Shown: positions 33,441 through 42,766, counted from the first letter of the stretch. The stretch is 64,000 nt of DNA from HXMU1420-13 sp034669965 (GCA_034669965.1 JAXMOK010000011.1:1-64000); one strand, 5' to 3'. Notes: a model not told the origin generated them from the sequence alone. Made by a program: numbers and translations.

Positions 33441-34367
33441 TTAATCTAAACTTGGTAATGTTCGCTCGATGAGATCACGGCGAGGCTCCAGCCACGGAGT
33501 TAAAATCAGCTTTTCACCCAGATGCTCGAAATCTTCGTCTACGGTGTAACCGGGGTCGTCGGTGGCCATTTCGAATAGCACTCCGCCCGGCTCGCGATAA
33601 TACACACTCTTGAACCAATGTCGGTCGATAATGCCGGTGGCGTCAAGACCTTTACTCAGTACTTTTTCACGAAGTTCGTTTAGTTCATCCATATCTTTGG
33701 CACGAAATGCAACGTGATGGACAATTCCACGTCCGCCTTTGCCCGGTTCCTGATCACCCGTTTCGATAATTAACGAGCTACCGATATTGGCGTCGGTTTC
33801 GAACAGAGTTAGATTACCCTCCGAAGTTGATTCGCTGAATCCGAGTACATCCGTTAAAATATCCACCGTGCCATCGGCTTCGCTCAGTTTTAAGCGGGTA
33901 GATTCAAAACCTTGAATGGCCGATTCGTTGGGCACCGTGCTTTCGAACGCGCTCTCTTTTTCTTTGGGTGATCCATCAAACACCAAATCGAGTTCGAGTC
34001 CATCAGGATCATTAAAACGAATGGCTTGCTTTCCAAAAACTCCAAAAAAATCGGAATGGTTGATGTCGAGATAGTTCAATCGCTCGAGCCAGTAATCTTG
34101 GGATCCATCCGGCACTTTGAATGCGACATTTACGGCCTCGCCGGTTCCTGTGTTTCCTTTGTGCGCTAGTGGCCAAGGGAAAAACGTTAAACTTGAGCCG
34201 GGTTGCGCGGCTTCGTTGCCATAAAACAAATGATAGGTTCCGGGGTCGTCTTGGTTGACCGACTTCTTCACCATCCGCATGCCCAAACCCTTTACATAAA
34301 AATCTGCATTTTCTTTCGGTCCGCCTGCAAGCACGGTGATGTGATGTAATCCTTTGTGATGTTTCAT
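33441..34367 (-). CDS. Ring-cleaving dioxygenase of the VOC superfamily, MhqO-like
   Basis: The protein is 308 residues from the ATG at 34367; a TTG at 34397 would add ten residues. It has two VOC modules in tandem: residues 1-150 (GLHHITVLAGGPKENADFY) and 155-300. The metal-binding His/His/Glu pattern is supported by HHITVLAG at the start, GIVHHVAFRAKD near the middle and VLFEMATDDPGY near the end. Relatives (MhqO/MhqA/MhqE) open hydroquinone rings and confer resistance to quinones. It is first of a two-gene operon with the MhqD-like hydrolase. A 24-bp palindrome lies 37 bases upstream of the chosen start. Confidence 0.9.
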   Translation of the reverse strand: MKHHKGLHHITVLAGGPKENADFYVKGLGMRMVKKSVNQDDPGTYHLFYGNEAAQPGSSLTFFPWPLAHKGNTGTGEAVNVAFKVPDGSQDYWLERLNYLDINHSDFFGVFGKQAIRFNDPDGLELDLVFDGSPKEKESAFESTVPNESAIQGFESTRLKLSEADGTVDILTDVLGFSESTSEGNLTLFETDANIGSSLIIETGDQEPGKGGRGIVHHVAFRAKDMDELNELREKVLSKGLDATGIIDRHWFKSVYYREPGGVLFEMATDDPGYTVDEDFEHLGEKLILTPWLEPRRDLIERTLPSLD

Positions 34368-34404
34368 GTTGTTTTCCGATGTTAAATTCTGCCTCAAATC
34401 TACA

Positions 34405-34428
34405 AAATAGTTTAATGTTAAACTATTT
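34405..34428. promoter_or_regulatory. Palindromic operator upstream of the MhqO/MhqD-like operon
   Basis: The two 11-base arms AAATAGTTTAA and TTAAACTATTT flank a TG centre. It is perfect and AT-rich, like a site for a MarR-type dimer (MhqR in Bacillus controls the homologous operon). It sits between the divergent operon and the Ste24-like gene, so it could control both. No MarR gene is within the window. Confidence 0.7.
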
Positions 34429-34526
34429 GTTGTTGTCTATCATTTACATTGTAATTGTTGATGGATGCAGTGCAAAGAAATGGTCGGTAATCCCTATTTT
34501 CTTTTCAAACTAACAACGACTACTTC

Positions 34527-35771
34527 ATGAACATTTACGCCATTGTAATTCTTTCGGCATTGCTGCTTGATTATTTGATCGGCCTGATCACCAATATTCA
34601 GAATCTCAGATCGCTTTCGCCCGAACTCCCCAAAGAATTTGAAGGAGTTTACGATGCAGAGACGTACGCCAAATCGCAGCAATACACACGGGTTCGCACT
34701 CAGTTTGGGTTCATCACCGGCACCTTTGATGTGTTTTTATTATTGGTATTCTGGTTTTACGGAGGCTTCAATTTCCTGGATCAATGGCTGCGAGGCTTCC
34801 CGTTTAGTGAGTTAACTTACGGACTGCTGTTCATCGGGATTTTGGTGATTGCAAAGTCGATCATTTCGTTGCCATTCAGTATTTACTCCACTTTTGTGAT
34901 TGAGGAACAATTTGGATTTAACAAGACATCCCCCAAAACCTTTGTGCTGGATTTATTGAAAGGAATGCTGCTCGGGGCACTTATCGGGATTCCATTATTG
35001 GCGGGGATTTTAGCCTTTTTCATGTATGCAGGCGATTGGGCGTGGCTGTACGCGTGGGCTGCGGTTACGTTGTTTTCTTTGGTGATGCAGTACGTGGCTC
35101 CAACTTGGATCATGCCGCTATTCAACAAATTTACACCACTAGAAGAAGGCGAGCTTCGCAACGAAATTGAGGAATACACCGAAAAGGTAGACTTTAATCT
35201 GAGTGGATTATTCGTAATTGATGGCTCGAAACGCTCTAGCAAATCCAATGCTTTTTTCACGGGCTTTGGCAAAAACAAACGTGTGGCGCTGTACGATACG
35301 TTGATCGAAAATCATACAACCCAAGAGTTGGTGGCAGTGTTAGCGCACGAAATCGGTCACTATAAAAAGAAGCACATCATAAAAGGAATGGTGATAAGTG
35401 TGGTGCATACGGCGGTGCTATTCTTTTTGCTTTCCATCTTTTTAGAAGAGCGCGGTTTGTTCGATGCCTTTTACATGGATCAGATGTCGGTGTATGCAGG
35501 TTTGGTATTTTTTGGGATGTTGTACGCTCCCATCGAAATGATATTGTCGATTTTCATGCAGATGTCGTCGCGGAAACATGAGTTCGAAGCCGATGCCTAC
35601 GCCGTTGAAACTACGGGCAACAAACAAGACATGATTTCAACGCTGAAAAAGCTATCGAAGGATAATTTATCAAACCTTACACCGCATCCTTGGTACGTAT
35701 TTTTGAACTATTCGCACCCGCCGGTGTTAGAGCGCATCAGAGCAATAAAGGCGCTGAAAACGAGGAATTAA
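34527..35771 (+). CDS. M48-family CAAX-type metalloprotease (Ste24-like)
   Basis: A 414-residue multi-pass membrane zinc protease. It has HEIGHYKKKHI near residue 273 (HExxH) and EFEADAYAVE near residue 352 (third ligand Glu) with an RKHEFEAD context. Six to seven helices flank the active site, as in the Ste24/HtpX-like CaaX-protease subgroup (PF16491 N-terminal). In bacteria such proteins degrade misfolded membrane proteins. It is transcribed alone, divergent from the MhqO/MhqD-like pair, and a terminator was not identified in the 33 bases before the small ORF at 35805. Confidence 0.92.
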   Translation: MNIYAIVILSALLLDYLIGLITNIQNLRSLSPELPKEFEGVYDAETYAKSQQYTRVRTQFGFITGTFDVFLLLVFWFYGGFNFLDQWLRGFPFSELTYGLLFIGILVIAKSIISLPFSIYSTFVIEEQFGFNKTSPKTFVLDLLKGMLLGALIGIPLLAGILAFFMYAGDWAWLYAWAAVTLFSLVMQYVAPTWIMPLFNKFTPLEEGELRNEIEEYTEKVDFNLSGLFVIDGSKRSSKSNAFFTGFGKNKRVALYDTLIENHTTQELVAVLAHEIGHYKKKHIIKGMVISVVHTAVLFFLLSIFLEERGLFDAFYMDQMSVYAGLVFFGMLYAPIEMILSIFMQMSSRKHEFEADAYAVETTGNKQDMISTLKKLSKDNLSNLTPHPWYVFLNYSHPPVLERIRAIKALKTRN

Positions 35772-35804
35772 GAATCATTTTTTGTTAATTAAGAGAAAAA
35801 AGTG

Positions 35805-35966
35805 ATGGGAAAAACTGCTAAAAAGAAAAAAACATCTTCTAGTCTGCTGGAAACGTTAAAAAAACTGGATGGATCGAAAAAAGCATTTGACGCAAAAAAA
35901 TTTACTGGCACTATAAATTGGGAAATTGATCCATTGGAATATCAAAAGGAAGTAAGAAAAGATTGA
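35805..35966 (+). CDS. 53-residue basic protein of unknown function
   Basis: An ATG frame with a purine-rich stretch just upstream (AAGAGAAAAAAG) encodes a 53-residue Lys-rich protein with GKTAKKKKTSSSLLETLKK and a tail FTGTINWEIDPLEYQKEVRKD. The DPLEYQKxxR tail resembles the C-termini of some small antitoxins. No toxin gene is next to it. It may be an orphan antitoxin-like peptide or a small regulator; support is only the frame, the start signal and the family-like tail. Confidence 0.45.
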   Translation: MGKTAKKKKTSSSLLETLKKLDGSKKAFDAKKFTGTINWEIDPLEYQKEVRKD

Positions 35967-36003
35967 CATTTTGATCGAATTCAAGATTTCAAATACATGA
36001 AGT

Positions 36004-37134
36004 ATGAAAGAAACTAAAAACATCGAAACCCTCGCCATTCATAGTGGCAGTAAACATTGGTCGGGCAGTAAAGCTATTGCAGCGCCCATGGAACCTTCAA
36101 CCACCTACGAACATCATGTTGAAGGGCATCAAGATGGGGATTTTATTTATTCGAGGTACGAAAATCCAAACCGCTTACAGCTGGAACAGTTGCTATGTTC
36201 CTTAGAGCAAGGGGAAGCCGGCGCTGCGTTTTCATCGGGTGTAGCAGCCATTACTGCGATGTTTATGAGTGTTCCCAAGCATGCGCATATCATCATTCCT
36301 AATGATTTGTATCACGGTTCACGATCGATCCTTGAAAACTTCGCTGATCGGTGGGGACTTAGCTACACCAGTGTTGATACCACTGATCTAGAAGCGTTTG
36401 CAGCAGCCATCAAACCGGAAACTAAACTGGCGTTACTGGAAACTCCATCGAACCCCTTATTACTTATTACCGATCTGGAAAAAACCATTCATGTGGCGCA
36501 TCAGAAAGGAGTTCGGGTTTGTGTAGATAACACTTTTTCAACACCCTACAATACTAACCCGATTAGCTACGGCGCTGATTTTGTGATGCATTCAACCAGT
36601 AAATTCCTCGGCGGACATTCAGATATTTTGGGCGGAGCGATCATCGCGGCAAAAGCCGACGAACATTTCGATGCGATCCGAATGATCCAACGAAAACAAG
36701 GCTCGGTGCCTTCACCTTTTGATTGCTGGTTGTTGGCAAGAAGTATCCGCAGTTTTCCGCATCGGATGAGAATGCATAATCAAAATGCGTGGGAAGTTGC
36801 TCAGTTTCTAGCTACACATAAGACCATTGAACAAGTGTACTACCCCGGTTTATCAACCCATAACGGACACGAAATTGCGGCTGCACAAATGAAAGGTTTT
36901 GGTGGGATGATCTCGATGTTGATTGATGGCGACCAAGAGCGAGCGCTCGAAATTGTTGGTCGGGCAGAAATAATACGACGGGCTACCAGTTTGGGCGGAA
37001 TCGAAAGTTTGTGGGAGCACCGGCGTTCGAGTGAAGGAGATCATTCATCGACTCCGGAAAACCTGATTCGCTTTAGTGTAGGGCTAGAACACATCAAAGA
37101 TTTAACCGAAGATCTAAACCGTGCATTGGCTTAG
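36004..37134 (+). CDS. Trans-sulfuration PLP enzyme (cystathionine gamma-lyase/synthase type)
   Basis: A 376-residue Cys/Met-metabolism PLP enzyme (PF01053). Motifs: SRYENPNR, FSSGVAAI, LLETPSNPLL, CVDNTFSTPYN and the PLP-lysine motif HSTSKFLGGHSDILGG (Lys in TSKF). SLGGIESLWEHRRSS is typical near the end. Whether it makes or splits cystathionine, or acts on methionine, is not decidable from these motifs. It is cytoplasmic. The next gene on the opposite strand overlaps its 3' end by four bases (convergent). Confidence 0.92.
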   Translation: MKETKNIETLAIHSGSKHWSGSKAIAAPMEPSTTYEHHVEGHQDGDFIYSRYENPNRLQLEQLLCSLEQGEAGAAFSSGVAAITAMFMSVPKHAHIIIPNDLYHGSRSILENFADRWGLSYTSVDTTDLEAFAAAIKPETKLALLETPSNPLLLITDLEKTIHVAHQKGVRVCVDNTFSTPYNTNPISYGADFVMHSTSKFLGGHSDILGGAIIAAKADEHFDAIRMIQRKQGSVPSPFDCWLLARSIRSFPHRMRMHNQNAWEVAQFLATHKTIEQVYYPGLSTHNGHEIAAAQMKGFGGMISMLIDGDQERALEIVGRAEIIRRATSLGGIESLWEHRRSSEGDHSSTPENLIRFSVGLEHIKDLTEDLNRALA

Positions 37135-38552
37135 CAATTCCGAACGGGCAAGATAATTTTAAAACTTGCCCCGCCTGATTCCAGATTTGATACTTTGATA
37201 AAGCCGCCATGCTGACGAACAATCTCGTTGGATATCGCAAGACCTAAGCCCAAACCAAATTCTGCTCCCTGATTTTTGGTGGTAAAATTCGGTTCAAAAA
37301 TACGATCGATAATCTTTTCGGGGATACCGGGACCATTGTCGGTGATTTCAACTACAATTTTGAAATCGCTTTCAGCTTTGGTCTTGATAGCGATGTCGCC
37401 ACCATTGGGAAGCACATCGCATGCGTTAACTAAAATGTTGGTCCAAACCTGATTTAACTCTCCCATCTTTCCACAGGTATTTGGAATGTCTTTCAAATCG
37501 AGTTCCACATTCAGATACTTCAATCGGTTAGAAAGAATCAGAATCGTATCATTAATACCTTCACGAATATCAATTTTTTCCCATTCGTTGTTATCGTGGC
37601 GACTATAACTTTTGAGGCTTTTTACGAGATTTGCGATTCGCTCGCTGGCAACCTGAATGTTGTGTATAAACTTTCCCGATTCGAATTGCTGCACCATTTG
37701 ATCCAGTCCAACCTTCTTTTTATGCTTGAGGATAAGCGCCAGAGCCTCGTCGGGCATTTGGGCGAGTTTACGAGTCTGAGAGCGTTCTTTAACCCAAGGA
37801 AACTGTTTTTGAATCTGAAGCATGTTCGTCCGGATATCGGTACTGCTCACGGGTTTTGACTCAAGTCCCAATTTAAATATCTGTGAAAAGGCATCGTTTT
37901 GATGCATCTCCCCGAAGTTAGATTTCAACAATTCTGAGGAACGGAGAAGTGCCGCGGCAGGATTGTTTACCTCGTGCGCAAAGCCGGCAACCAATTCACC
38001 CAGAGTAGCCATTTTCTCTTGATGCACCAGCTTTTGGTGTGAGCTTTCCAATTGTTCGTACGCTTCTTTAAGCTGCTCGCCTTCGTCTTCAAGTTGCTTG
38101 TTCAGCGCATTCATTTTGGATTCGAGCTGCACATTTTTCTGGAAGCGATCGGCCATGTTGCTAAGCATCAGTTTTTGAACCGGATTACTGAGCTTTGGGT
38201 GATTGGTCATTATCGTTTCGTACTCATCCTGACGAATACAAAGCGCAATGGTGTTCTGGGTGCATCTACAGGTTGTAAGCGAATGATTACCGGTGGTAAA
38301 GGCAACCAATCCAATAAAATGTCCCGGTGAAAGTGTAATCAGATCTAGTTCGGTGCCATCCTCGCGTTGATGATTAAGAATAACTTCACCTTCGAGCAGT
38401 AAATACAAATGAGGGATAGGATCACCTTGCCGAAATAAAACCTCATCTTTCGAAAAAGTACGCAGAAATTGCTGCAACTCCGGCGATTCCGTTATTGCTC
38501 GCCGAATGAATTTCAGTAACTCCTGTCGATCTGAAAACGCTTTAGTAGGCAT
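37131..38552 (-). CDS. Histidine kinase with N-terminal cyclic-nucleotide-binding fold
   Basis: A 473-residue soluble kinase, paralogous to that at 24599-25996. Residues 25-130 are a cNMP/Crp-type sensor (DEVLFRQGDPIPHLYLLLEGEVIL, SPGHFIGLVAF). A coiled coil spans 135-185. The DHp domain has LVAGFAHEVNNPAAA (His193), and the catalytic domain has NACDVL, EITDNGPGIP, and GLGLGLAISNEIV. It overlaps the receiver gene upstream by one base, so the pair is coupled. The DASS transporter and porin genes precede it in the same direction. The expected signal is internal, perhaps a nucleotide or a redox state. Confidence 0.93.
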   Translation of the reverse strand: MPTKAFSDRQELLKFIRRAITESPELQQFLRTFSKDEVLFRQGDPIPHLYLLLEGEVILNHQREDGTELDLITLSPGHFIGLVAFTTGNHSLTTCRCTQNTIALCIRQDEYETIMTNHPKLSNPVQKLMLSNMADRFQKNVQLESKMNALNKQLEDEGEQLKEAYEQLESSHQKLVHQEKMATLGELVAGFAHEVNNPAAALLRSSELLKSNFGEMHQNDAFSQIFKLGLESKPVSSTDIRTNMLQIQKQFPWVKERSQTRKLAQMPDEALALILKHKKKVGLDQMVQQFESGKFIHNIQVASERIANLVKSLKSYSRHDNNEWEKIDIREGINDTILILSNRLKYLNVELDLKDIPNTCGKMGELNQVWTNILVNACDVLPNGGDIAIKTKAESDFKIVVEITDNGPGIPEKIIDRIFEPNFTTKNQGAEFGLGLGLAISNEIVRQHGGFIKVSNLESGGASFKIILPVRNC

Positions 38553-39049
38553 TAGTGATCCGTAATTTTATGCGTTCTCATGTATTCCGAAAGACGTACA
38601 CTATCTAAAATCATCATGTACTGCATAGGATTATATCGTTGATCCATAACATAATTGGTAAGCTGGGCAGTCACCACCTGTTCCAGTTGTTCTTTGGTCC
38701 ACGGCTTGGCAATGTAGTGGTCGAGTTGGGCATTGTTGATGGCTTGAATGGTATCTTCGAGTCCGGCTTGTCCGGTAACCAATACTTTTTTTGCGTTATG
38801 CTGTTGGTTGTTGGTTTGTAGTTCGATAAGAAAATCGACGCCATTTTGGCCGGGCATCACATGATCGCAAAGCACCAATCCTATTTCATTGCCGGAAGCG
38901 TAGATATCCTTAACCACCTGCTTGGCTTCTTCCGATGAGTTCGCCGATTCGATAGGGAAATACTCCTCGAATTGTTCCAAATCGTTTACCAGAGCTTCCA
39001 TCACTTCAAGTTCGTCTTCAACTACGAGAATATATATTTGTCGATCCAT
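38552..39049 (-). CDS. Stand-alone response regulator receiver protein
   Basis: A 165-residue receiver with phospho-acceptor Asp62 (LVLCDHVMPG), Thr92 (VTGQAG) and Lys115 (IAKPW). The last 45 residues are a short helical tail (TAQLTNYVMDQRYNPMQYMMIL...) without a DNA-binding domain, so it probably acts by protein contact or passes phosphate on. The KPW triad and overall sequence match the receiver half of the RR-flavoprotein at 22861-24528. It is coupled with the kinase gene and follows the transporter gene by six bases. Confidence 0.92.
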   Translation of the reverse strand: MDRQIYILVVEDELEVMEALVNDLEQFEEYFPIESANSSEEAKQVVKDIYASGNEIGLVLCDHVMPGQNGVDFLIELQTNNQQHNAKKVLVTGQAGLEDTIQAINNAQLDHYIAKPWTKEQLEQVVTAQLTNYVMDQRYNPMQYMMILDSVRLSEYMRTHKITDH

Positions 39050-39055
39050 GACTGC

Positions 39056-40456
39056 TTAATTTAGAATGAATGGCCAGTAGAACAAGGCATAAATTACCAC
39101 GAGTATGATTCCGAAAATCCCAACAGAAACCCCCGCTTTTGCCATGTTTGAAGTTTGGATGGTTCCAGTGCTCATTGCGATAGCATTTGGAGGTGTTGAA
39201 ATAGGCAGCATCATAGCCATGCTTGCGCTTACACCAATTACCAAACTCACGATAATGAGGTTAAAACCTTCGCCGGCAACTCCCGACGTTGCTAAACTCA
39301 CCGCTAAAGGAATGAGCAAAGTTGCGGTAACGGTATTGGAGAGAAAGTTACTCATCAACACCGAAACCCCGGCAAACACAACCAGCAAGCTGATGGTGCC
39401 AAATGCGCTCCATTCGATGCTGCCTACAATCCACTCGGCAAGACCGGTGCTTTTCATCGAAATACCTAGCGAGATACCACCGGCAACGAGCCATAGTACT
39501 TCCCAGGGCAGTTTCCGAATATCTTCTTTAGTAACCACACCACTCAGAGTTAAAAATACTACGGGAATTAAAGCTATGATCGCGCTTTTAACGCCGTGGA
39601 AACTTTCGGTAACCCAGAAAAGCACGGTGGCAGCAAACGCTATATAAAGTAGAATCGCATTTCCTGAAGTGTTGAACTTTCCCGACATATCAATTTGAAT
39701 CGATTCTGCTTCCGGCTTAAACATTTTTATAAGAAGGAACCAGGCGAAGAGTAATGCAACAACCACCAACGGGGTGGCAAGAATCATCCACTCGCCAAAA
39801 GGGATGTTGATGCCCTGCTGAGACAATGCACCAATCACAACGGCATTTGGAGGTGTACCAATTGGTGTGGCAATTCCACCGATATTTGCAGCAAACGGAA
39901 TACATAAAGCCAACCCAATTCTGAGTGGATCTGTTTTACCGATGCGAGCCATAATTGGAAGAATCACGGTCATCATCATGGCTGTAGTGGCAGTGTTACT
40001 CATAAATGCAGAGAGCAACGCAGTAACTACCATCAAACCCAGAACGATAGAACCCGGTTTTTTGCCAAATGGGGATAAGAGAATGCGAGTGAGATTGCGA
40101 TCCAGATCGTATTTAACGGCTGCATCAGCAAGCACAAAACCGCCGAGAAATAAAATGATGATTGGACTGGCCAGCGTACCTATGAATGCGGTGTAATCAT
40201 CCGGAGTATATTGAGCGGTACTTTCGGGGAATAGAAAGCCTTGTTGGCTGAGCAATATCACCTGAAGAAAAATGACGAGCACCGAAGTAGCGTAAATCGG
40301 GAATGGCTCGAGCATCCAGTAAGCAGCGGCTAGAAAAAAAATCCCCAAAGCTACATGTCCTGCATCCGATAGCCCTTCAAGCTGAAAGAAGAAAGGCGAA
40401 ATCAAACCTAGCAGGCCAATGGATATTCCAACTATTTGTTTAGTGTCGAGTTTCAT
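39056..40456 (-). CDS. SLC13/DASS-family anion (dicarboxylate) transporter
   Basis: A 466-residue inner-membrane protein with about eleven helices. It carries two SNT motifs (MSNTATTAMM near 153 and LSNTVTATLL near 369) and the TPPNA loops (PIGTPPNAVVIG and PISTPPNAIAMSTG) typical of divalent-anion:sodium symporters. Substrates in the family include succinate, malate, citrate and sulfate; the exact one cannot be told. It lies between the porin gene and the receiver/kinase pair, all on one strand with gaps of 18, 6 and -1 bases, so the signalling pair may control or respond to this transport step. Confidence 0.9.
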   Translation of the reverse strand: MKLDTKQIVGISIGLLGLISPFFFQLEGLSDAGHVALGIFFLAAAYWMLEPFPIYATSVLVIFLQVILLSQQGFLFPESTAQYTPDDYTAFIGTLASPIIILFLGGFVLADAAVKYDLDRNLTRILLSPFGKKPGSIVLGLMVVTALLSAFMSNTATTAMMMTVILPIMARIGKTDPLRIGLALCIPFAANIGGIATPIGTPPNAVVIGALSQQGINIPFGEWMILATPLVVVALLFAWFLLIKMFKPEAESIQIDMSGKFNTSGNAILLYIAFAATVLFWVTESFHGVKSAIIALIPVVFLTLSGVVTKEDIRKLPWEVLWLVAGGISLGISMKSTGLAEWIVGSIEWSAFGTISLLVVFAGVSVLMSNFLSNTVTATLLIPLAVSLATSGVAGEGFNLIIVSLVIGVSASMAMMLPISTPPNAIAMSTGTIQTSNMAKAGVSVGIFGIILVVIYALFYWPFILN

Positions 40457-40474
40457 TACTTAGATGAGTGAGTG

Positions 40475-41659
40475 TTAAAAACTGATGGTGAATTGAGTGA
40501 GAAATTCGAAGTAATTGCGGTTGTTGATAGTAGCAAATTGTTCGCTTACATATCCCAATTGAGCTTGAAGTTTTAGTGAGTGTCCTATAAAAAAGTAATT
40601 TAACCCAGCAGATACTTTGATTTGCTGAGTAAACTTACCAAGCTCGTTATGATGGATATCATGAGGGTTGAGGCTACTGAACCTGGTTGTTAGCTCGAAT
40701 TTTTTATCAACAAAAAACCCGGCCTGAGTATAAAAGCCTTCACCACTGATTTTATCGGCGAGACATCGCTGCCCATCCACTTCTAGTAACTCGTTATCTA
40801 CGCTTCGTTTGATGTACTCGGCATTGATCGAAAATCCATGGTACTTGAATACAACATCGGCATATTGGTCAAAAATGTCGTCTTCTGAGCCATACCAAGC
40901 CACATTCCCGAGTTTTGTGTACGCATCTTTGTTGAAATAAAAGCCGGCACCGATACTCAATTTCGCCTTCTGCTCTTTTTGGATGTCACTTTCAATATAA
41001 TCTCCGCCTTTAGTAAAAGCACCAAAGGGCAAGACCTCAACGCGCGACATGTACGCCCAGCCACCGGGCGCTGTCTTTAAGTTTTTGCCTTCGCCGTGGG
41101 TAAGTGCACCAGATATTTTGAATTGAAAGTTTGGGTTTATTGGAATGGTTCGGCGAAATCGTACACCCAGATCGTAATCGGTAAAGAAAAATCGACTTAC
41201 ATTAGAGCGATCCACCATTTGCAGATTTTTTGAGCTGGTTTGGAACTGGCGGAAGGTGGGAGGGAAAAACTGCCCAAAGGTTATTTGTGTATTTTCATCA
41301 GGTTTCCAGCTGTACTCGGCATTTAACAGCAAAACGCTGCCTTGGTCTATCCCCAATTGTACCAGATAATCGAGTTTGTTGTGGAATAAAAACCCACGGA
41401 AAATAGCTCGCTCTCTTCGGATAATATATTCACCTTGCAGATTATCTTGTTCGCTTACAACTTGTGTGAGCGCTACTTGCTGCTGAAGCCGAAACCCCAC
41501 TCGGATTTCCATGAATCCATCGGGGCTGATAAAATGGACCCCTTTTTCAGGACTTACTGTTAATACGGTTGGCTTAGGCTCTCTTAGTTGAGCGTGCAAT
41601 GCGTGAGATGATTGGATGCAAAAAGCGAGGATCAATAGCCCTCGGGAAAGCCATTTCAT
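40475..41659 (-). CDS. Phosphate-selective porin O/P-family outer-membrane protein
   Basis: A 394-residue exported beta-barrel with signal peptide (residues 1-23, ending LHAQ). The body has alternating strands with GFRLQQQ, FRGFLFHNKLDYLVQLGIDQG, NTQITFGQFFPPTFRQFQ, DLGVRFRRTIP and a C-terminal aromatic (FTISF). This matches the OprO/OprP family (PF07396), which pass anions through the outer membrane. It is the first gene of the cassette with the SLC13 transporter and a receiver/kinase pair, consistent with an anion uptake route across both membranes. The divergent DUF58 gene starts 171 bases away. Confidence 0.85.
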   Translation of the reverse strand: MKWLSRGLLILAFCIQSSHALHAQLREPKPTVLTVSPEKGVHFISPDGFMEIRVGFRLQQQVALTQVVSEQDNLQGEYIIRRERAIFRGFLFHNKLDYLVQLGIDQGSVLLLNAEYSWKPDENTQITFGQFFPPTFRQFQTSSKNLQMVDRSNVSRFFFTDYDLGVRFRRTIPINPNFQFKISGALTHGEGKNLKTAPGGWAYMSRVEVLPFGAFTKGGDYIESDIQKEQKAKLSIGAGFYFNKDAYTKLGNVAWYGSEDDIFDQYADVVFKYHGFSINAEYIKRSVDNELLEVDGQRCLADKISGEGFYTQAGFFVDKKFELTTRFSSLNPHDIHHNELGKFTQQIKVSAGLNYFFIGHSLKLQAQLGYVSEQFATINNRNYFEFLTQFTISF

Positions 41660-41830
41660 ATTATTTTACCTCTGTTAAATGTATAATCGATAAATAGCTT
41701 CGTTTATTACTTTCAATCAATGTTACGGGCGCTTTAAGAATATTATGTGAAGGTTTTTCAATGTGATAGAAAAGAAGCGCTTCCAACAATAAGAAATTCT
41801 TATCCTCTTAAATTTGTAGTACTTTTTGAT

Positions 41831-42751
41831 ATGATTATCGACCCGGAAATACTATCGAAACTCAGCAATATTGAGCTGCGCGCAAAAAAAATTATAGAAG
41901 GATTTATTTCTGGATTGCACCGCAGTCCCTACCACGGGTTTTCGGTAGAGTTTGCAGAGCATCGCCCGTACAACCCCGGCGATGACTTTAAGCACATCGA
42001 TTGGAAAGCTTACGGCAAAAAAGAACGGTTTTACGTGAAGCAGTATGAGGAGGAAACCAATCTTCGCTGTTATGTGATGCTCGATACTTCCTCATCGATG
42101 CTGTACAAACATTTCGGAACGTGGAGTAAGCTACGATACGGCATTCATTTTGCGGCTTCGTTAATGTATTTGATGCATCGCCAACGCGATGCTTCCGGCT
42201 TGATTCCTTTCAGCGATGGACTAGAGACTTTTATCCCCGCAAAAAGTACCTATGCGCATTTACGGCAGATTTATCTGCAACTTGAGCGGGAATTAATCAG
42301 CGAAGAAAAAAAAGATCGTGAACAGCGCAAAACGGCTTCTGCCCAAGCTATTCACGAAGTGGCAAAGCGGCTTAACCATCGTAGTTTAGTAGTAATAATT
42401 ACCGATTTGTTCGAAAATGTGGATGAACAAGAGGCGTTAATTTCAGCACTTAAGCATCTTCGTCATCGCAAGCATGAGGTGTTGTTGTTTAATGTTTTGG
42501 AACATCGCAGCGAACGAGATCTTGCTTTTGCTAACGACAGGATTGTGTTTGAAGATCTGGAAACCGGGGGCGAAATGGAGGTGATTCCATCGCAAATTCG
42601 CGCCGATTATAAAGCTACTATCGAAGAATACACCCACAAATTCCAAATGGCTTGCAGTGAGTTCGAAATTGATTTCGAGCAGATTGATACCGAAGGCCAA
42701 TTTGATCAGGCATTACTTGCGTATTTAAATAAACGTCGCCGTTTGGGATAG
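41831..42751 (+). CDS. DUF58-domain protein
   Basis: A 306-residue protein from the chosen ATG at 41831 (a GTG at 41747 would add 28 residues that are not conserved). It has RSPYHGFSVEFAEHRPYNPGDDFKHIDWKAYGKKE, the DUF58 signature near residue 30, then a von Willebrand A-like core with CYVMLDTSSSMLYKH (DxSxS) and VVIITDLF. DUF58 proteins are usually next to MoxR-type AAA ATPases; no MoxR is in this window. They help assemble metal-dependent or membrane complexes. It has no signal peptide. A convergent SGNH hydrolase gene begins 16 bases after the stop. Confidence 0.92.
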   Translation: MIIDPEILSKLSNIELRAKKIIEGFISGLHRSPYHGFSVEFAEHRPYNPGDDFKHIDWKAYGKKERFYVKQYEEETNLRCYVMLDTSSSMLYKHFGTWSKLRYGIHFAASLMYLMHRQRDASGLIPFSDGLETFIPAKSTYAHLRQIYLQLERELISEEKKDREQRKTASAQAIHEVAKRLNHRSLVVIITDLFENVDEQEALISALKHLRHRKHEVLLFNVLEHRSERDLAFANDRIVFEDLETGGEMEVIPSQIRADYKATIEEYTHKFQMACSEFEIDFEQIDTEGQFDQALLAYLNKRRRLG

Positions 42752-42766
42752 GGACTACTTTCCTAC

